NCBI RefSeq assembly: GCF_033126985.1
Contig: NZ_AP024714.1
Span: 2,248,990 to 2,312,989, forward strand
Origin: Methylomarinovum caldicuralii
Lineage (GTDB): Bacteria > Pseudomonadota > Gammaproteobacteria > Methylococcales > Methylothermaceae
Direction of reading: 5' to 3'
Length of the DNA: 64,000 nt
Part shown: piece after piece, positions 7,032-15,969 of the stretch
Numbering within the stretch: the stretch's first letter is position 1
Layout of the letters: each line of letters starts with the position of its first letter
Notes under the pieces: generated by a model
Told to the model about the DNA's origin: nothing
The model's database searches: none
The model's input: only the letters and a program-made list of their open reading frames with translations
Made by a program: the position numbers and the translations under genes

Positions 7032-9197
7032 ATGAATAAACTCAGCGTGTCTAAATTGCTTGCCGTCGCACTGGCCTCGCAGATTCATGGCGCGTGGGCT
7101 GAATACGAAGAGTTACCGACCCTGATTGTCGAAGGGGAAATCATGGAGCCTGGCACAGTTTCACTTCAGCCTGGAGCCGCGGGAGCACTGGATGCCGCCG
7201 AATTTCTCAACCATGTGCCCGGGGGCAATGTGAATCGTAATGGCCCTTTGACTGGAATTGCCCAGTTCCGGGGGCTATTTGGGGAAAGGGTCAACCTGCT
7301 TACCAACGGTATGGCATTAAAACCTGCTTGCACCAATGCCATGGATGATCCTGCAAGCCATATTCCATCTTCCTTGTTCCAGTCGATCACTGTATACCGG
7401 GAGGTGACCCCGGTCAGTACCGGATTGGAGACCATTGGCGGAACGGTCCAGATGAAATCCCGGGGAAGTGAATTCACCGATGAGGAAAAATTCAAGCTGC
7501 AGGGGTTCGGTAGTGCGGGTTACAGCGGTGTCAGCAATGGCCATTACGGCGCCGGCCTGCTGGGTGTGGCCAATCAGAATTTTCGCGCCCATTTCTCTGG
7601 CAGCGTTGAACGTGGACGGGATTACCGCTTCGACCGGACCCGCAGGGTCAATTCCACCAAATACAGCCGGGAAACCTATGAACTGGGTTTCGGCCTTCGT
7701 CGAGCCGGTCACGAATTCGGCTTTACCTACGACTATAAATACACAGGTCAATCGGGCACTCCGGCCTTGCCCATGGACATTCTTTTTGACCGGATGAACA
7801 TCTACCGCGGCGAGTATGAATGGAATATGGGCGGCGGCTGGAAACTGGCCTTCTTGGGCTTCTACCAAAATGCCAATCATGTCATGAACAACTTCAGCTC
7901 ACGGCCCGCGCCTGCCGACCGAGCGCGCTGGCGTGAAGCGGAAACCGAACTGGAGACCGGCGGTTATAAGTTTGCCGTCACCATACCAAGTGTGGGTCCC
8001 GGCAGTCTGGAAGTGGGTTTTGACGGGGATGTGGCGCTCCACAATGCAGTCATTCGCAATCCCAATAATGCTGCTTTTTTTGTCAGGAATTTTGAAGATG
8101 TCAACCGCAACCGCTATAGCGCTTATGCCGAATGGCGGGGTGAGCCGGTAGAGAAATTCACCGTGACCGCCGGCGTCCGTTACCGCTTTACCTATATGGA
8201 TGCCGGCAAGGTGGACGGTACCCCGGCGAAGAAAATACCGGCAGCCCGCGCGTTGGCGGATCGTTTCAATGCTTCCGACCGCCGACAGGACCAACACGAC
8301 GTGGATGTAGGGATGAACTTCCGCTATGCTGTCCAGGACAGTCTGGATTTGGTTCTCGGGTTGGCCCGCAAGACCATGGCGCCCACCTACCAGCAGCGCT
8401 ATACCTGGCTGCCCCTGGAATCCACAGGAGGTCTCGCGGATGGGCGGGTTTACATCGGCGATATCGGGTTGGACAGCGAGAAATCCTATGAGGCCGTGGC
8501 CGGATTCGATTTGCATCTGGATCATCTGGGAAGTTGGGTCCATGATCTTTACTTCGAGCCCCGGGGTTTCTATCGTTATATCAACGATTTCATCCAAGGC
8601 CAGCGGACCAACGACCCAACCGCTCTTGCAGCCGCCAATGCCATGTTGCCGGGCCGAACCTGTCCCAACGATCCCTCTCCCGGAGACAATGACGCCAGCG
8701 ACTGTGTCTTGCAGTGGACCAATGTCGATGTCCAACTATATGGTGCCGATATCCGGGCAGGTCTGGCCATGGGAGATTACTTTCGCCTGGATGGCCTGCT
8801 GAATTATACCCGCGGCCAAAAGCTCAGTGGCAAGGATGATAATTTGTACCGTATCGCCCCTCTCAATGGACGGATCAGAGGCACCTTTTCCTGGCGGGAT
8901 TTCGCCTTTTCCACCGAGCTGGTGGGCGCGCTGCGCCAAGACAAGGTGGCCGACTACAACAAGGAACGGAAAAGTTCCGACTGGAGTGTGTTGAACCTGC
9001 GTCTGCAATATCAACCGAGCTATCGCTATATCCAAGGTCTTAAAATTGCTCTCGGGGTGGATAATGTTTTCGACAACGAACACACCAATCATCTTAACGG
9101 CCTCAACCGCGTCCGGGGCACCCGCGATCTGCCGGTGGGTTCAAGGGTTCCGAATCCCGGCCGCAATCTCTACGCGAACCTGACTTACGATTTCTGA
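7032..9197 (+). CDS. TonB-dependent outer-membrane receptor, OprC/NosA copper type
   Basis: Outer-membrane active transporter of 721 residues with a signal peptide (MNKLSVSKLLAVALASQIHG, cut after AWA). Plug-domain features follow (FLNHVPGGNVNRNGP, IAQFRGLFGERVNLL), and the end is a C-terminal beta-strand in aromatic F (YANLTYDF). Residues C100 and M104 form CTNAM, and H283-V-M285 forms HVM. The pairing CxxxM plus HxM is the reported copper site of Pseudomonas OprC, so copper uptake is a good inference. The ATG at 7032 is preferred over an upstream in-frame ATG because the signal peptide starts there. It stands alone, with its own terminator, between two mobile composites. Its base composition is visibly lower in GC than the housekeeping region. 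Confidence 0.82.
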   Translation: MNKLSVSKLLAVALASQIHGAWAEYEELPTLIVEGEIMEPGTVSLQPGAAGALDAAEFLNHVPGGNVNRNGPLTGIAQFRGLFGERVNLLTNGMALKPACTNAMDDPASHIPSSLFQSITVYREVTPVSTGLETIGGTVQMKSRGSEFTDEEKFKLQGFGSAGYSGVSNGHYGAGLLGVANQNFRAHFSGSVERGRDYRFDRTRRVNSTKYSRETYELGFGLRRAGHEFGFTYDYKYTGQSGTPALPMDILFDRMNIYRGEYEWNMGGGWKLAFLGFYQNANHVMNNFSSRPAPADRARWREAETELETGGYKFAVTIPSVGPGSLEVGFDGDVALHNAVIRNPNNAAFFVRNFEDVNRNRYSAYAEWRGEPVEKFTVTAGVRYRFTYMDAGKVDGTPAKKIPAARALADRFNASDRRQDQHDVDVGMNFRYAVQDSLDLVLGLARKTMAPTYQQRYTWLPLESTGGLADGRVYIGDIGLDSEKSYEAVAGFDLHLDHLGSWVHDLYFEPRGFYRYINDFIQGQRTNDPTALAAANAMLPGRTCPNDPSPGDNDASDCVLQWTNVDVQLYGADIRAGLAMGDYFRLDGLLNYTRGQKLSGKDDNLYRIAPLNGRIRGTFSWRDFAFSTELVGALRQDKVADYNKERKSSDWSVLNLRLQYQPSYRYIQGLKIALGVDNVFDNEHTNHLNGLNRVRGTRDLPVGSRVPNPGRNLYANLTYDF

Positions 9198-9225
9198 TTC
9201 GGGAATGTGATAATTCACTTTTCAT

Positions 9226-9250
9226 GCGCGCCCTAGGGCGCGCTTTTTTT
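9226..9250 (+). terminator. Rho-independent terminator of the TonB receptor gene
   Basis: A self-complementary stem GCGCGCCCTAGGGCGCGC followed by seven T, 28 bp after the receptor stop codon. A group II intron 5' end begins 4 nt after the T run. Confidence 0.93.
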
Positions 9251-9254
9251 CTAT

Positions 9255-9369
9255 GTGCGCCCGGCATGGGCGCACCCCTGCGGGTGGAAGTCCCGCCACG
9301 AGCCGGTCACGGCGAGTGAAGCGAAGCACAACTGCGGAAGGGTGACCGACCGTGGGGGGGAAGCGTGGG
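9255..9369 (+). mobile_element. 5' stump of a second, different group II intron
   Basis: Starts GTGCGCCCGGCATGGGCGCA, which matches the GUGYG 5' consensus of group II introns and forms the usual first hairpin. It continues with GGTGGAAGTCCCGCCACGAG and an AGTGAAGCGAAGC stretch, like bacterial intron domain I. It sits directly behind an intrinsic terminator, the known preferred target of class C introns. Only about 115 bp remain; the rest is replaced by tandem repeats. It is not a copy of the 1,987-bp intron elsewhere in the window. The right boundary is approximate. Confidence 0.65.
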
Positions 9370-9461
9370 CGCACAAAAGGGGTCACAACGCACAAAAGGG
9401 GTCACAACGCACAAAAGGGGTCACAACGCACAAAAGGGGTCACAACGCACAAAAGGGGTCA
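9370..9461. repeat. 19-bp tandem repeat, four full units and a partial fifth
   Basis: The unit CGCACAAAAGGGGTCACAA repeats head to tail at 9370, 9389, 9408, 9427 and 9446 (partial). It then runs into GGTCAGGTCTTGCAATCCTGC. Because 19 is not a multiple of three, it gives open frames in all three phases with repetitive peptides, which I do not treat as genes. Nothing else is seen up to the IS4 end at 9550. Confidence 0.9.
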
Positions 9462-9549
9462 GGTCTTGCAATCCTGCAAAATCCCATGCTTGCAATATGA
9501 CAAGGCCGAGGGGCAGGTATGGCCTCAGGTGTTCGCTTAGATGTCAAGG

Positions 9550-10472
9550 CACCCTATTACCCACATCTTCCCCCTTCTCATAGGAATCAATGTCTTATCC
9601 GTTTTCTCTGAGGGAACTTGATCTCGGCCGCCCGGATGGCGGTCACGGCCTCCACGTAGGCGCTCAGTTTGGTCATGCCCTGCCACAGGGCGGCCGGGTG
9701 GGGGATCGTTCTTGCGCCCCAGCCAGCCGCCAAAGCCGGCCACGATGCGGACGATGGTGCCCAAATCCGGCGGCGTCGCGGGCGGCGGGGTGCGATGGTG
9801 GATGGCCCAGGCGGTCTGCCATTCTTCGACAGAGAACACCACTTCACAGCACCACTCGGGATGTTCCCGCCCGAGCGTCATCAGCATCAGGATGCGCCAG
9901 GCGACGATCAGATAAAGCACCAGGGCCCGTTCCAGGCGTTCCCGGGTGCGAAGTTGCAGGGCTTCGATGCGGCAGCCGCTTTTGAGGATGCGGAAGTAGA
10001 CCTCGATCCACCAGCGTTTGCGGTACCATTCGATGCGCGCTCTGGCCTGTTCCAGGGTGGTGATTTCTTCGTTGGTGATCAGACACCATTCGACCGCTTC
10101 CTGGCCTTCGGGGGGCGCCTCTTCCCGGGCCAGGATGACGGTGACTTGGGGACCCGGGCCGCTGCGGGTCTTCAGTTCGACCCGGGCGAGCCGGATTGTT
10201 TGTGTGACCTGCCGGGCCGGGCGGTTGCCGCCGGCCGGCAGGTCAAAGGCGATCGTCCCCAACACCGGCTGGGCTTCGACCGCGGCCCGCAGTTTGCCAT
10301 CGAGAGGGTCGTTGAGCTTACGGTCGTGCTGCACCCGGATCAGGTAATCGGCGGCAAAGCCCAGCTGTTCGGCCCGGTCGATCAGGGCCCGAAGGTCACC
10401 TTCGCGGTCGGCGACATACACCAGCCGGGTCTCGGGCGCCAGGGCGGCCATCTCGGCCACCCGCTCATAACC
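9550..10472 (-). pseudogene. IS4-family element copy 2, left part with transposase C-terminal half
   Basis: Begins with the IS4 terminal repeat CACCCTATTACCCACATC. It carries the C-terminal half of the transposase, including VADREGDLRALI and the YRKRWWIEVYFRILK signature. It stops at 10472, where the IS66/intron composite begins. Relative to copy 1 there is a net 5-bp deletion near 9690 (within GGCGGCCGGGTGGGGG), which shifts the frame before the C-terminus. The flank outside 9550 (ATGTCAAGG) does not match the flank beyond the other end (GCTGGTAAG), so there is no target duplication. Confidence 0.9.
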
Positions 10473-10483
10473 GTTACCGTTCA
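10473..10483. other. Outermost 11 bp of IS66 terminal repeat, acting as 5' exon of intron copy 2
   Basis: GTTACCGTTCA is the same as the first 11 bp of the IS66 end at 1886. Its last 7 nt, CCGTTCA, are complementary to TGAACGG inside the intron (10711-10717). The mirror-image piece TGAACGGTAAC is at 15959-15969. Together they are the detached tips of IS66 copy 2. Confidence 0.85.
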
Positions 10484-11076
10484 TTGCGCCAGGCCAAGCC
10501 TGGAGAAGGAGGAAGTTATGTAGAAGGAAAGACATCGCTGAAACCTTCAGAGCGACCTGACAGGTGCAAGTCCTGTCCGGCCAAGGCTGGCCACCAGCCG
10601 GAACCGAGTGTTGCGTGGTCGAGGAGCGATCCCGACTGCGAAGCGTACACAGGGGGCCTGTAGGCCGCGTGATGGAGCCTCGAAAGTACGGAATGCGGAG
10701 CCGACGTTGTTGAACGGACGGAAGGCAACAGGGGTGGTGCTGTACTGGCCTGGCATCATCCCTCCGCCGGGGTCGAAGAGCGGGGCATGCAGGGCAAGGG
10801 TCGCCCAGGAACCTGGGAGGGCTCGATCACTCCTTGCGGGAAGAGCGGTGCGGGCGCCGTGTGAGAAAAGGCCCAGGCCCATCGGAGCGGTGTCCGGCCG
10901 ATGGGAGCGAACGGGACACGAAGCAGGGTACCGGCGCGCGAAGGCGACGAAGCGCGCTGGGAAGGTGATCGAGCAATCGGAGCCTGCCGATAGTACCTGG
11001 GAAGTCGGGGAACCTGCCCCAAGGGACCCGATGGAGGGAAGCGGCAGGTCGGACGATGGGGCTTTCGGAGGGACAG

Positions 11077-12390
11077 ATGGCCGGGACATCGAGCCAGGAG
11101 AACATCTCAACACGACAACGGAAGCTAGCGGAACTGGCCCGGATCGAACCGAAGCTGGAACTGACCACGATTGCCCACCACATCGACGTGGTGTGGCTGG
11201 AAGAAGCCTGGCGGCGCACCCGCAAGGACGGGGCCGCCGGGGTGGACGGCGTGACTGCATCCCAATACGCAGCCGACTTAGAGGAGAACCTGACGCGCCT
11301 GCTGGAACGGTTCAAGACCGGCCGGTATCGGGCGCCTGCGGTACGGCGCGTCCACCTGCCCAAGCCGGGAACGGGAAAGACCCGCCCGATCGGCATTCCC
11401 ACGCTGGAAGACAAGGTGCTGCAACGGGCGGTGCTGATGGCGCTGGAACCCATCTTCGAGCAGGACTTTCTCGACTGCGCCTACGGGTTCCGGCCCGGAC
11501 GCAGTGCCCACCAGGCCCTGGAGAGGCTATGGGGCGGGCTGATGGCCATGGGCGGTGGCTGGGTCATCGACCTGGACATCCAAAACTTCTTCGACGACGT
11601 GGACCGGGACCGGCTGCGGAACTTTCTGGGGCAGAGGGTGCGCGACGGCGTGATCTGCCGCGCGATTGGTAAATGGCTGAATGCCGGTGTCATGGAAGGC
11701 GGACAGCTTCACTACCCCGAACAAGGGACACCGCAAGGTGGGGTGATCTCCCCACTGCTGGCCAACCTCTACCTGCATCACGTGCTCGACCTGTGGTTCG
11801 AGCAGACGGTCAAACCGCGACTGCAAGGCAGCGCCTTCGAAGTCCGGTTCGCCGACGATGCGGTCCTGGTGTTCAAACGGGAAGAAGACGCCCGGCGGGT
11901 ATTGGCCGTTCCGGGCAAGCGCCTGGCCAAATACGGCCTGCGCCTGCACCCGGACAAAACCCGCCTGCTCGACTTCAGAAAACCCGGACGGAAAGGCCAG
12001 AGCTTCCAATACCCGGGATTCACCCACTACTGGGGACGCTCAGGGAAAGGGCGTTGGGTCGTCAAACGCAAGACCGCCCAAGCCCGGCTCAGCCGCTCCC
12101 TGCAGGCGATCAACCACTGGTGCCGGATGCACCGCCACTGGCCGGTTGCAGACCAACAAGCGGCCCTGAGCCGCAAACTCAAGGGGCATTATGCCTACTA
12201 TGGGATCGTCGGCAACAGCCAATCGCTGGCCCGCTTCCTGTACGAGGTCAGACGGCGCTGGTACAAATGGTTGTCCCGCCGCAACCGGGAACGGATGAAC
12301 TGGGACCATTTTGGGCGGCTGTACAAACGATACCCACTCCCCCCACCGCGCGTGGTTCACGGAATTGCCCGTTGCGTAGCGACGCCATAG
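11077..12390 (+). CDS. ltrA: Group II intron reverse transcriptase/maturase (copy 2)
   Basis: Full-length 437-residue RT/maturase with the same blocks as copy 1 ([36 protein letters not shown]) and an uninterrupted frame. It differs from copies 1 and 3 at KLAELAR (KLVELAR there) and at QYAADLEEN (AAALEEN there), both shared with copy 4. It has alanine in CRAIGKW. Like copies 1 and 3 it has YPGF instead of the usual YLGF at RT block 7. The start has GGAGG at 5-nt spacing. Confidence 0.88.
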   Translation: MAGTSSQENISTRQRKLAELARIEPKLELTTIAHHIDVVWLEEAWRRTRKDGAAGVDGVTASQYAADLEENLTRLLERFKTGRYRAPAVRRVHLPKPGTGKTRPIGIPTLEDKVLQRAVLMALEPIFEQDFLDCAYGFRPGRSAHQALERLWGGLMAMGGGWVIDLDIQNFFDDVDRDRLRNFLGQRVRDGVICRAIGKWLNAGVMEGGQLHYPEQGTPQGGVISPLLANLYLHHVLDLWFEQTVKPRLQGSAFEVRFADDAVLVFKREEDARRVLAVPGKRLAKYGLRLHPDKTRLLDFRKPGRKGQSFQYPGFTHYWGRSGKGRWVVKRKTAQARLSRSLQAINHWCRMHRHWPVADQQAALSRKLKGHYAYYGIVGNSQSLARFLYEVRRRWYKWLSRRNRERMNWDHFGRLYKRYPLPPPRVVHGIARCVATP

Positions 12391-12396
12391 TCCGAG

Positions 12397-12470
12397 GAGC
12401 CGGATGCCTTAATCGGGCACGTCCGGATCTGTGGGAACCGCGGGTGAGCAATCGCCCGCGGTCACCCGGC
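12397..12470 (+). ncRNA. Group II intron domains V and VI (copy 2)
   Basis: Domain V is the 34-nt hairpin 12397-12430, beginning with the catalytic AGC triad (GAGCCGGATG) and closing with CACGTCCGGATCT. Domain VI follows (12431-12470): a CCGCGGG/CCCGCGG stem with an internal UCA bulge. The adenosine at 12464 is 7 nt from the 3' end at 12470, where the branch point is expected. The same block occurs in the other three intron copies. Confidence 0.82.
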
Positions 12471-13929
12471 CGGGCTTGCCACTGGAAGTGGTTGAGGTTC
12501 CGGCAGGGGCAGGCGGAAGGTGACCTCGCCCTCTGCCATGCCCTGGGCGCAGATGGTCCGCAGGGTCTGATAGACGCCGATCTTGAGGCGCTTGCAGGTT
12601 TCGACCAGCGACAGGATCATGGGTCGGAAGCAGTCACCGCGATGCGACTGGCTGAAGAAACTGGGTCTTGCGCCAGATGACATAGGGGCGTAGGGCACGC
12701 TCTGCCGTGTTGTTGGTCATCGGTACGCCGGGATGGTCCAGGAAGGTCCAGAACCTGGGAAAATCGTCCAACAACTTGCGGCAGCTGCGACCGGTTTTGT
12801 TGTCGCCATGTCTTTGGGCGGCCTGTTCCAGTTCGCGCCGGAAGAGGGCTTTGAGGCGTTCCAATCGCCTTCGGTAGCGGTCGGATGGGTAATGGCTCTG
12901 TTGCCAGAGCTTGCCGTAGTGAACCGTCAGGCGGGCGGCCCGGAGCAGGCGTTCGCCATCTTCGCCGGCCTGTCCCTTGCGCCCGGCGATCCGTTCCAGG
13001 TTGCGGATGAGATGCGCCCAGCAGTATTGGTGTGAGTCCTGGGGATGGTCGTTGTAGGCCCCGTGGCGGTCGGTCACCAGGATTCCCTGGAAATCCCCCA
13101 ACAGCTCACCGGCCGCACCCTTGCCGCGGGAATAATGGGTCAGGAAATACGCCATCTGATCGGTCGTCAGCGCCCACAGCCAATAGATGCTGCGGCCCCG
13201 GTAGTGGCGGGTCTCGTCGGCATGGGCGATCAGCGCTTTTCTGACCGCCTCGCCAATCTGGTTGTAGACCGGACCCAGCCACGCCTGCAGCGGGATCTGG
13301 CTCTGGCTGATCGCCCCCAGGCTGAATTTCAGACCCCATTGTTCTTCCAGCAGCGCTTCGACTTCCCGCAGCGACAGGTGATAGCGCCCCGTCATCAAGC
13401 CAATCCACGCCACCAGCCCAGGTCCCATCTGGCCGCGGGGCACCTCATCCGGTAGCCGCCCCTGGTGCTTCTCACCACAACACCCACAGCGGCCTTCATA
13501 CACCCGGTGTTCGACCACCCGGTAACGAATCTCGGGCAGGTCGAACACCTGATGGGGACGGAATCCCCGCACCGCCACCGACCCACCGCACTCGCAGCGG
13601 CCATGGGGAAAGTAATGCCGGACCTCGTCCACTGCTTCTGCCGGAACCAGAGCCCGCTCGTGCCCGGGATGTCCCACCTGCGCCCCTTTCTTGCGTCCCG
13701 TCGGTCGCTTGCCCTTGCGCTCGGCGCGCTTCTTCGGGCTGTCCTGGGAAGGTGGTTGGGAGGAATTGTCGGACCCCAAGGCCAACTGTTCCTCCAGTTC
13801 TTCCACCCGCGCCTGGATCTGCTGAAATTCTCCCAGCGCCCGCCAAAGCGCTTCGATCACCCGGTGGCATTCCTCCACCGTCTCGGGCAAGGGAGGTGGG
13901 CGGCTCAGGTCCAGATCAAGTCTTTCCAT
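12462..13929 (-). pseudogene. IS66-family transposase, copy 2, frameshifted
   Basis: Same protein as copies 1 and 3 from MERLDLDL (start 13929) up to YVIWRKT. One extra G near 12664 (CTGGGTCTTG against CTGGTCTTG) then throws the last 60 or so codons out of frame. The displaced C-terminus (FFSQSHRGDCFRPMILS) is still readable in the next frame to 12462. The catalytic D, D and E motifs lie before the shift, but the conserved C-terminal block is lost. Confidence 0.88.
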
Positions 13930-13970
13930 GGCCCGCATTCTCCTGAATCTTCAGGCACTTGGCAAGACCG
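12471..13970 (-). mobile_element. IS66-family element, copy 2, with an intron in each terminal repeat
   Basis: The internal 1,500 bp of the element lie between intron copy 2 (plus strand) and intron copy 3 (minus strand). Both introns point their 3' ends inwards. The inner parts of both terminal repeats remain (CGGGCTTGCC on the left, GGCAAGACCG on the right), and the outer 11-bp tips lie at 10473-10483 and 15959-15969. The whole composite (10473-15969) replaced 47 bp of IS4 copy 2. Confidence 0.9.
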
Positions 13971-15958
13971 GCCGGGTGACCGCGGGCGATTGCTCACCCG
14001 CGGTTCCCACAGATCCGGACGTGCCCGATTAAGGCATCCGGCTCCTCGGACTATGGCGTCGCTACGCAACGGGCAATTCCGTGAACCACGCGCGGTGGGG
14101 GGAGTGGGTATCGTTTGTACAGCCGCCCAAAATGGTCCCAGTTCATCCGTTCCCGGTTGCGGCGGGACAACCATTTGTACCAGCGCCGTCTGACCTCGTA
14201 CAGGAAGCGGGCCAGCGATTGGCTGTTGCCGACGATCCCATAGTAGGCATAATGCCCCTTGAGTTTGCGGCTCAGGGCCGCTTGTTGGTCTGCAACCGGC
14301 CAGTGGCGGTGCATCCGGCACCAGTGGTTGATCGCCTGCAGGGAGCGGCTGAGCCGGGCTTGGGCGGTCTTGCGTTTGACGACCCAACGCCCTTTCCCTT
14401 GAGCGTCCCCAGTAGTGGGTGAATCCCGGGTATTGGAAGCTCTGGCCTTTCCGTCCGGGTTTTCTGAAGTCGAGCAGGCGGGTTTTGTCCGGGTGCAGGC
14501 GCAGGCCGTATTTGGCCAGGCGCTTGCCCAGAACGGCCAATACCCGCCGGGCGTCTTCTTCCCGTTTGAACACCAGGACCGCATCGTCGGCGAACCGGAC
14601 TTCGAAGGCGCTGCCTTGCAGTCGCGGTTTGACCGTCTGCTCGAACCACAGGTCGAGCACGTGATGCAGGTAGAGGTTGGCCAGCAGTGGGGAGATCACC
14701 CCACCTTGCGGTGTCCCTTGTTCGGGGTAGTGAAGCTGTCCGCCTTCCATGACACCGGCATTCAGCCATTTACCGATCACGCGGCAGATCACGCCGTCGC
14801 GCACCCTCTGCCCCAGAAAGTTCCGCAGCCGGTCCCGGTCCACATCGTCGAAGAAGTTTTGGATGTCCAGGTCGATGACCCAGCCACCGCCCATGGCCAT
14901 CAGCCCGCCCCATAGCCTCTCCAGGGCCTGGTGGGCACTGCGTCCGGGCCGGAACCCGTAGGCGCAGTCGAGAAAGTCCTGCTCGAAGATGGGTTCCAGC
15001 GCCATCAGCACCGCCCGTTGCAGCACCTTGTCTTCCAGCGTGGGAATGCCGATCGGGCGGGTCTTTCCCGTTCCCGGCTTGGGCAGGTGGACGCGCCGTA
15101 CCGCAGGCGCCCGATACCGGCCGGTCTTGAACCGTTCCAGCAGGCGCGTCAGGTTCTCCTCTAAGGCGGCTGCGTATTGGGATGCAGTCACGCCGTCCAC
15201 CCCGGCGGCCCCGTCCTTGCGGGTGCGCCGCCAGGCTTCTTCCAGCCACACCACGTCGATGTGGTGGGCAATCGTGGTCAGTTCCAGCTTCGGTTCGATC
15301 CGGGCCAGTTCCACTAGCTTCCGTTGTCGTGTTGAGATGTTCTCCTGGCTCGATGTCCCGGCCATCTGTCCCTCCGAAAGCCCCATCGTCCGACCTGCCG
15401 CTTCCCTCCATCGGGTCCCTTGGGGCAGGTTCCCCGACTTCCCAGGTACTATCGGCAGGCTCCGATTGCTCGATCACCTTCCCAGCGCGCTTCGTCGCCT
15501 TCGCGCGCCGGTACCCTGCTTCGTGTCCCGTTCGCTCCCATCGGCCGGACACCGCTCCGATGGGCCTGGGCCTTTTCTCACACGGCGCCCGCACCGCTCT
15601 TCCCGCAAGGAGTGATCGAGCCCTCCCAGGTTCCTGGGCGACCCTTGCCCTGCATGCCCCGCTCTTCGACCCCGGCGGAGGGATGATGCCAGGCCAGTAC
15701 AGCACCACCCCTGTTGCCTTCCGTCCGTTCAACAACGTCGGCTCCGCATTCCGTACTTTCGAGGCTCCATCACGCGGCCTACAGGCCCCCTGTGTACGCT
15801 TCGCAGTCGGGATCGCTCCTCGACCACGCAACACTCGGTTCCGGCTGGTGGCCAGCCTTGGCCGGACAGGACTTGCACCTGTCAGGTCGCTCTGAAGGTT
15901 TCAGCGATGTCTTTCCTTCTACATAACTTCCTCCTTCTCCAGGCTTGGCCTGGCGCAA
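13971..15958 (-). mobile_element. Group II intron, copy 3, in the 5'-side IS66 terminal repeat
   Basis: Minus-strand copy, 1,988 bp (one base longer than the others because of an insertion in the RT gene). The 5' end TTGCGCC is at 15958 and the 3' end at 13971 joins GGCAAGACCG of IS66. It is the mirror image of copy 2 around the IS66. Ribozyme parts look intact at both ends. Confidence 0.88.
14051..15365 (-). pseudogene. ltrA: Group II intron reverse transcriptase/maturase (copy 3), frameshifted
   Basis: All RT blocks through FADDAVLVF and [11 protein letters not shown] are in frame. One extra T near 14399 (CCCTTTCCCTTGAG against CCCTTTCCCTGAG) then shifts the maturase region into another frame. 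It shares KLVELAR and AAALEEN with copy 1, so these two 5'-side copies are closest relatives in the N-terminal part. Confidence 0.88.
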
Positions 15959-15969
15959 TGAACGGTAAC

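Larger units (their letters stand above)
10484..12470 (+). mobile_element. Group II intron, copy 2, in the 3'-side IS66 terminal repeat
   Basis: A 1,987-bp retroelement: 5' ribozyme domains (10484-11076), reverse transcriptase gene (11077-12390), then domains V and VI (12397-12470). Boundaries are fixed by comparison with the uninterrupted IS66 end at 1886-1900: 5' exon GTTACCGTTCA, 3' exon CGGGCTTGCC, with no ambiguity. The first bases TTGCG depart from GUGYG by one base, and the 3' end is GC rather than AY. TGAACGG at 10711-10717 pairs with the 7 nt before the insertion site and is the proposed EBS1. This copy has no insertion or frameshift. Confidence 0.9.

Noticed and set aside
9370-9461. 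CRISPR-like array
   Set aside because: The 19-bp units are contiguous with no spacers, and no cas gene is near. It is a plain tandem repeat.
9255-9583. Short overlapping reading frames with HKRGHNAQKG-type peptides
   Set aside because: They come from the 19-bp tandem repeat read in three phases, with no start signal or homology.
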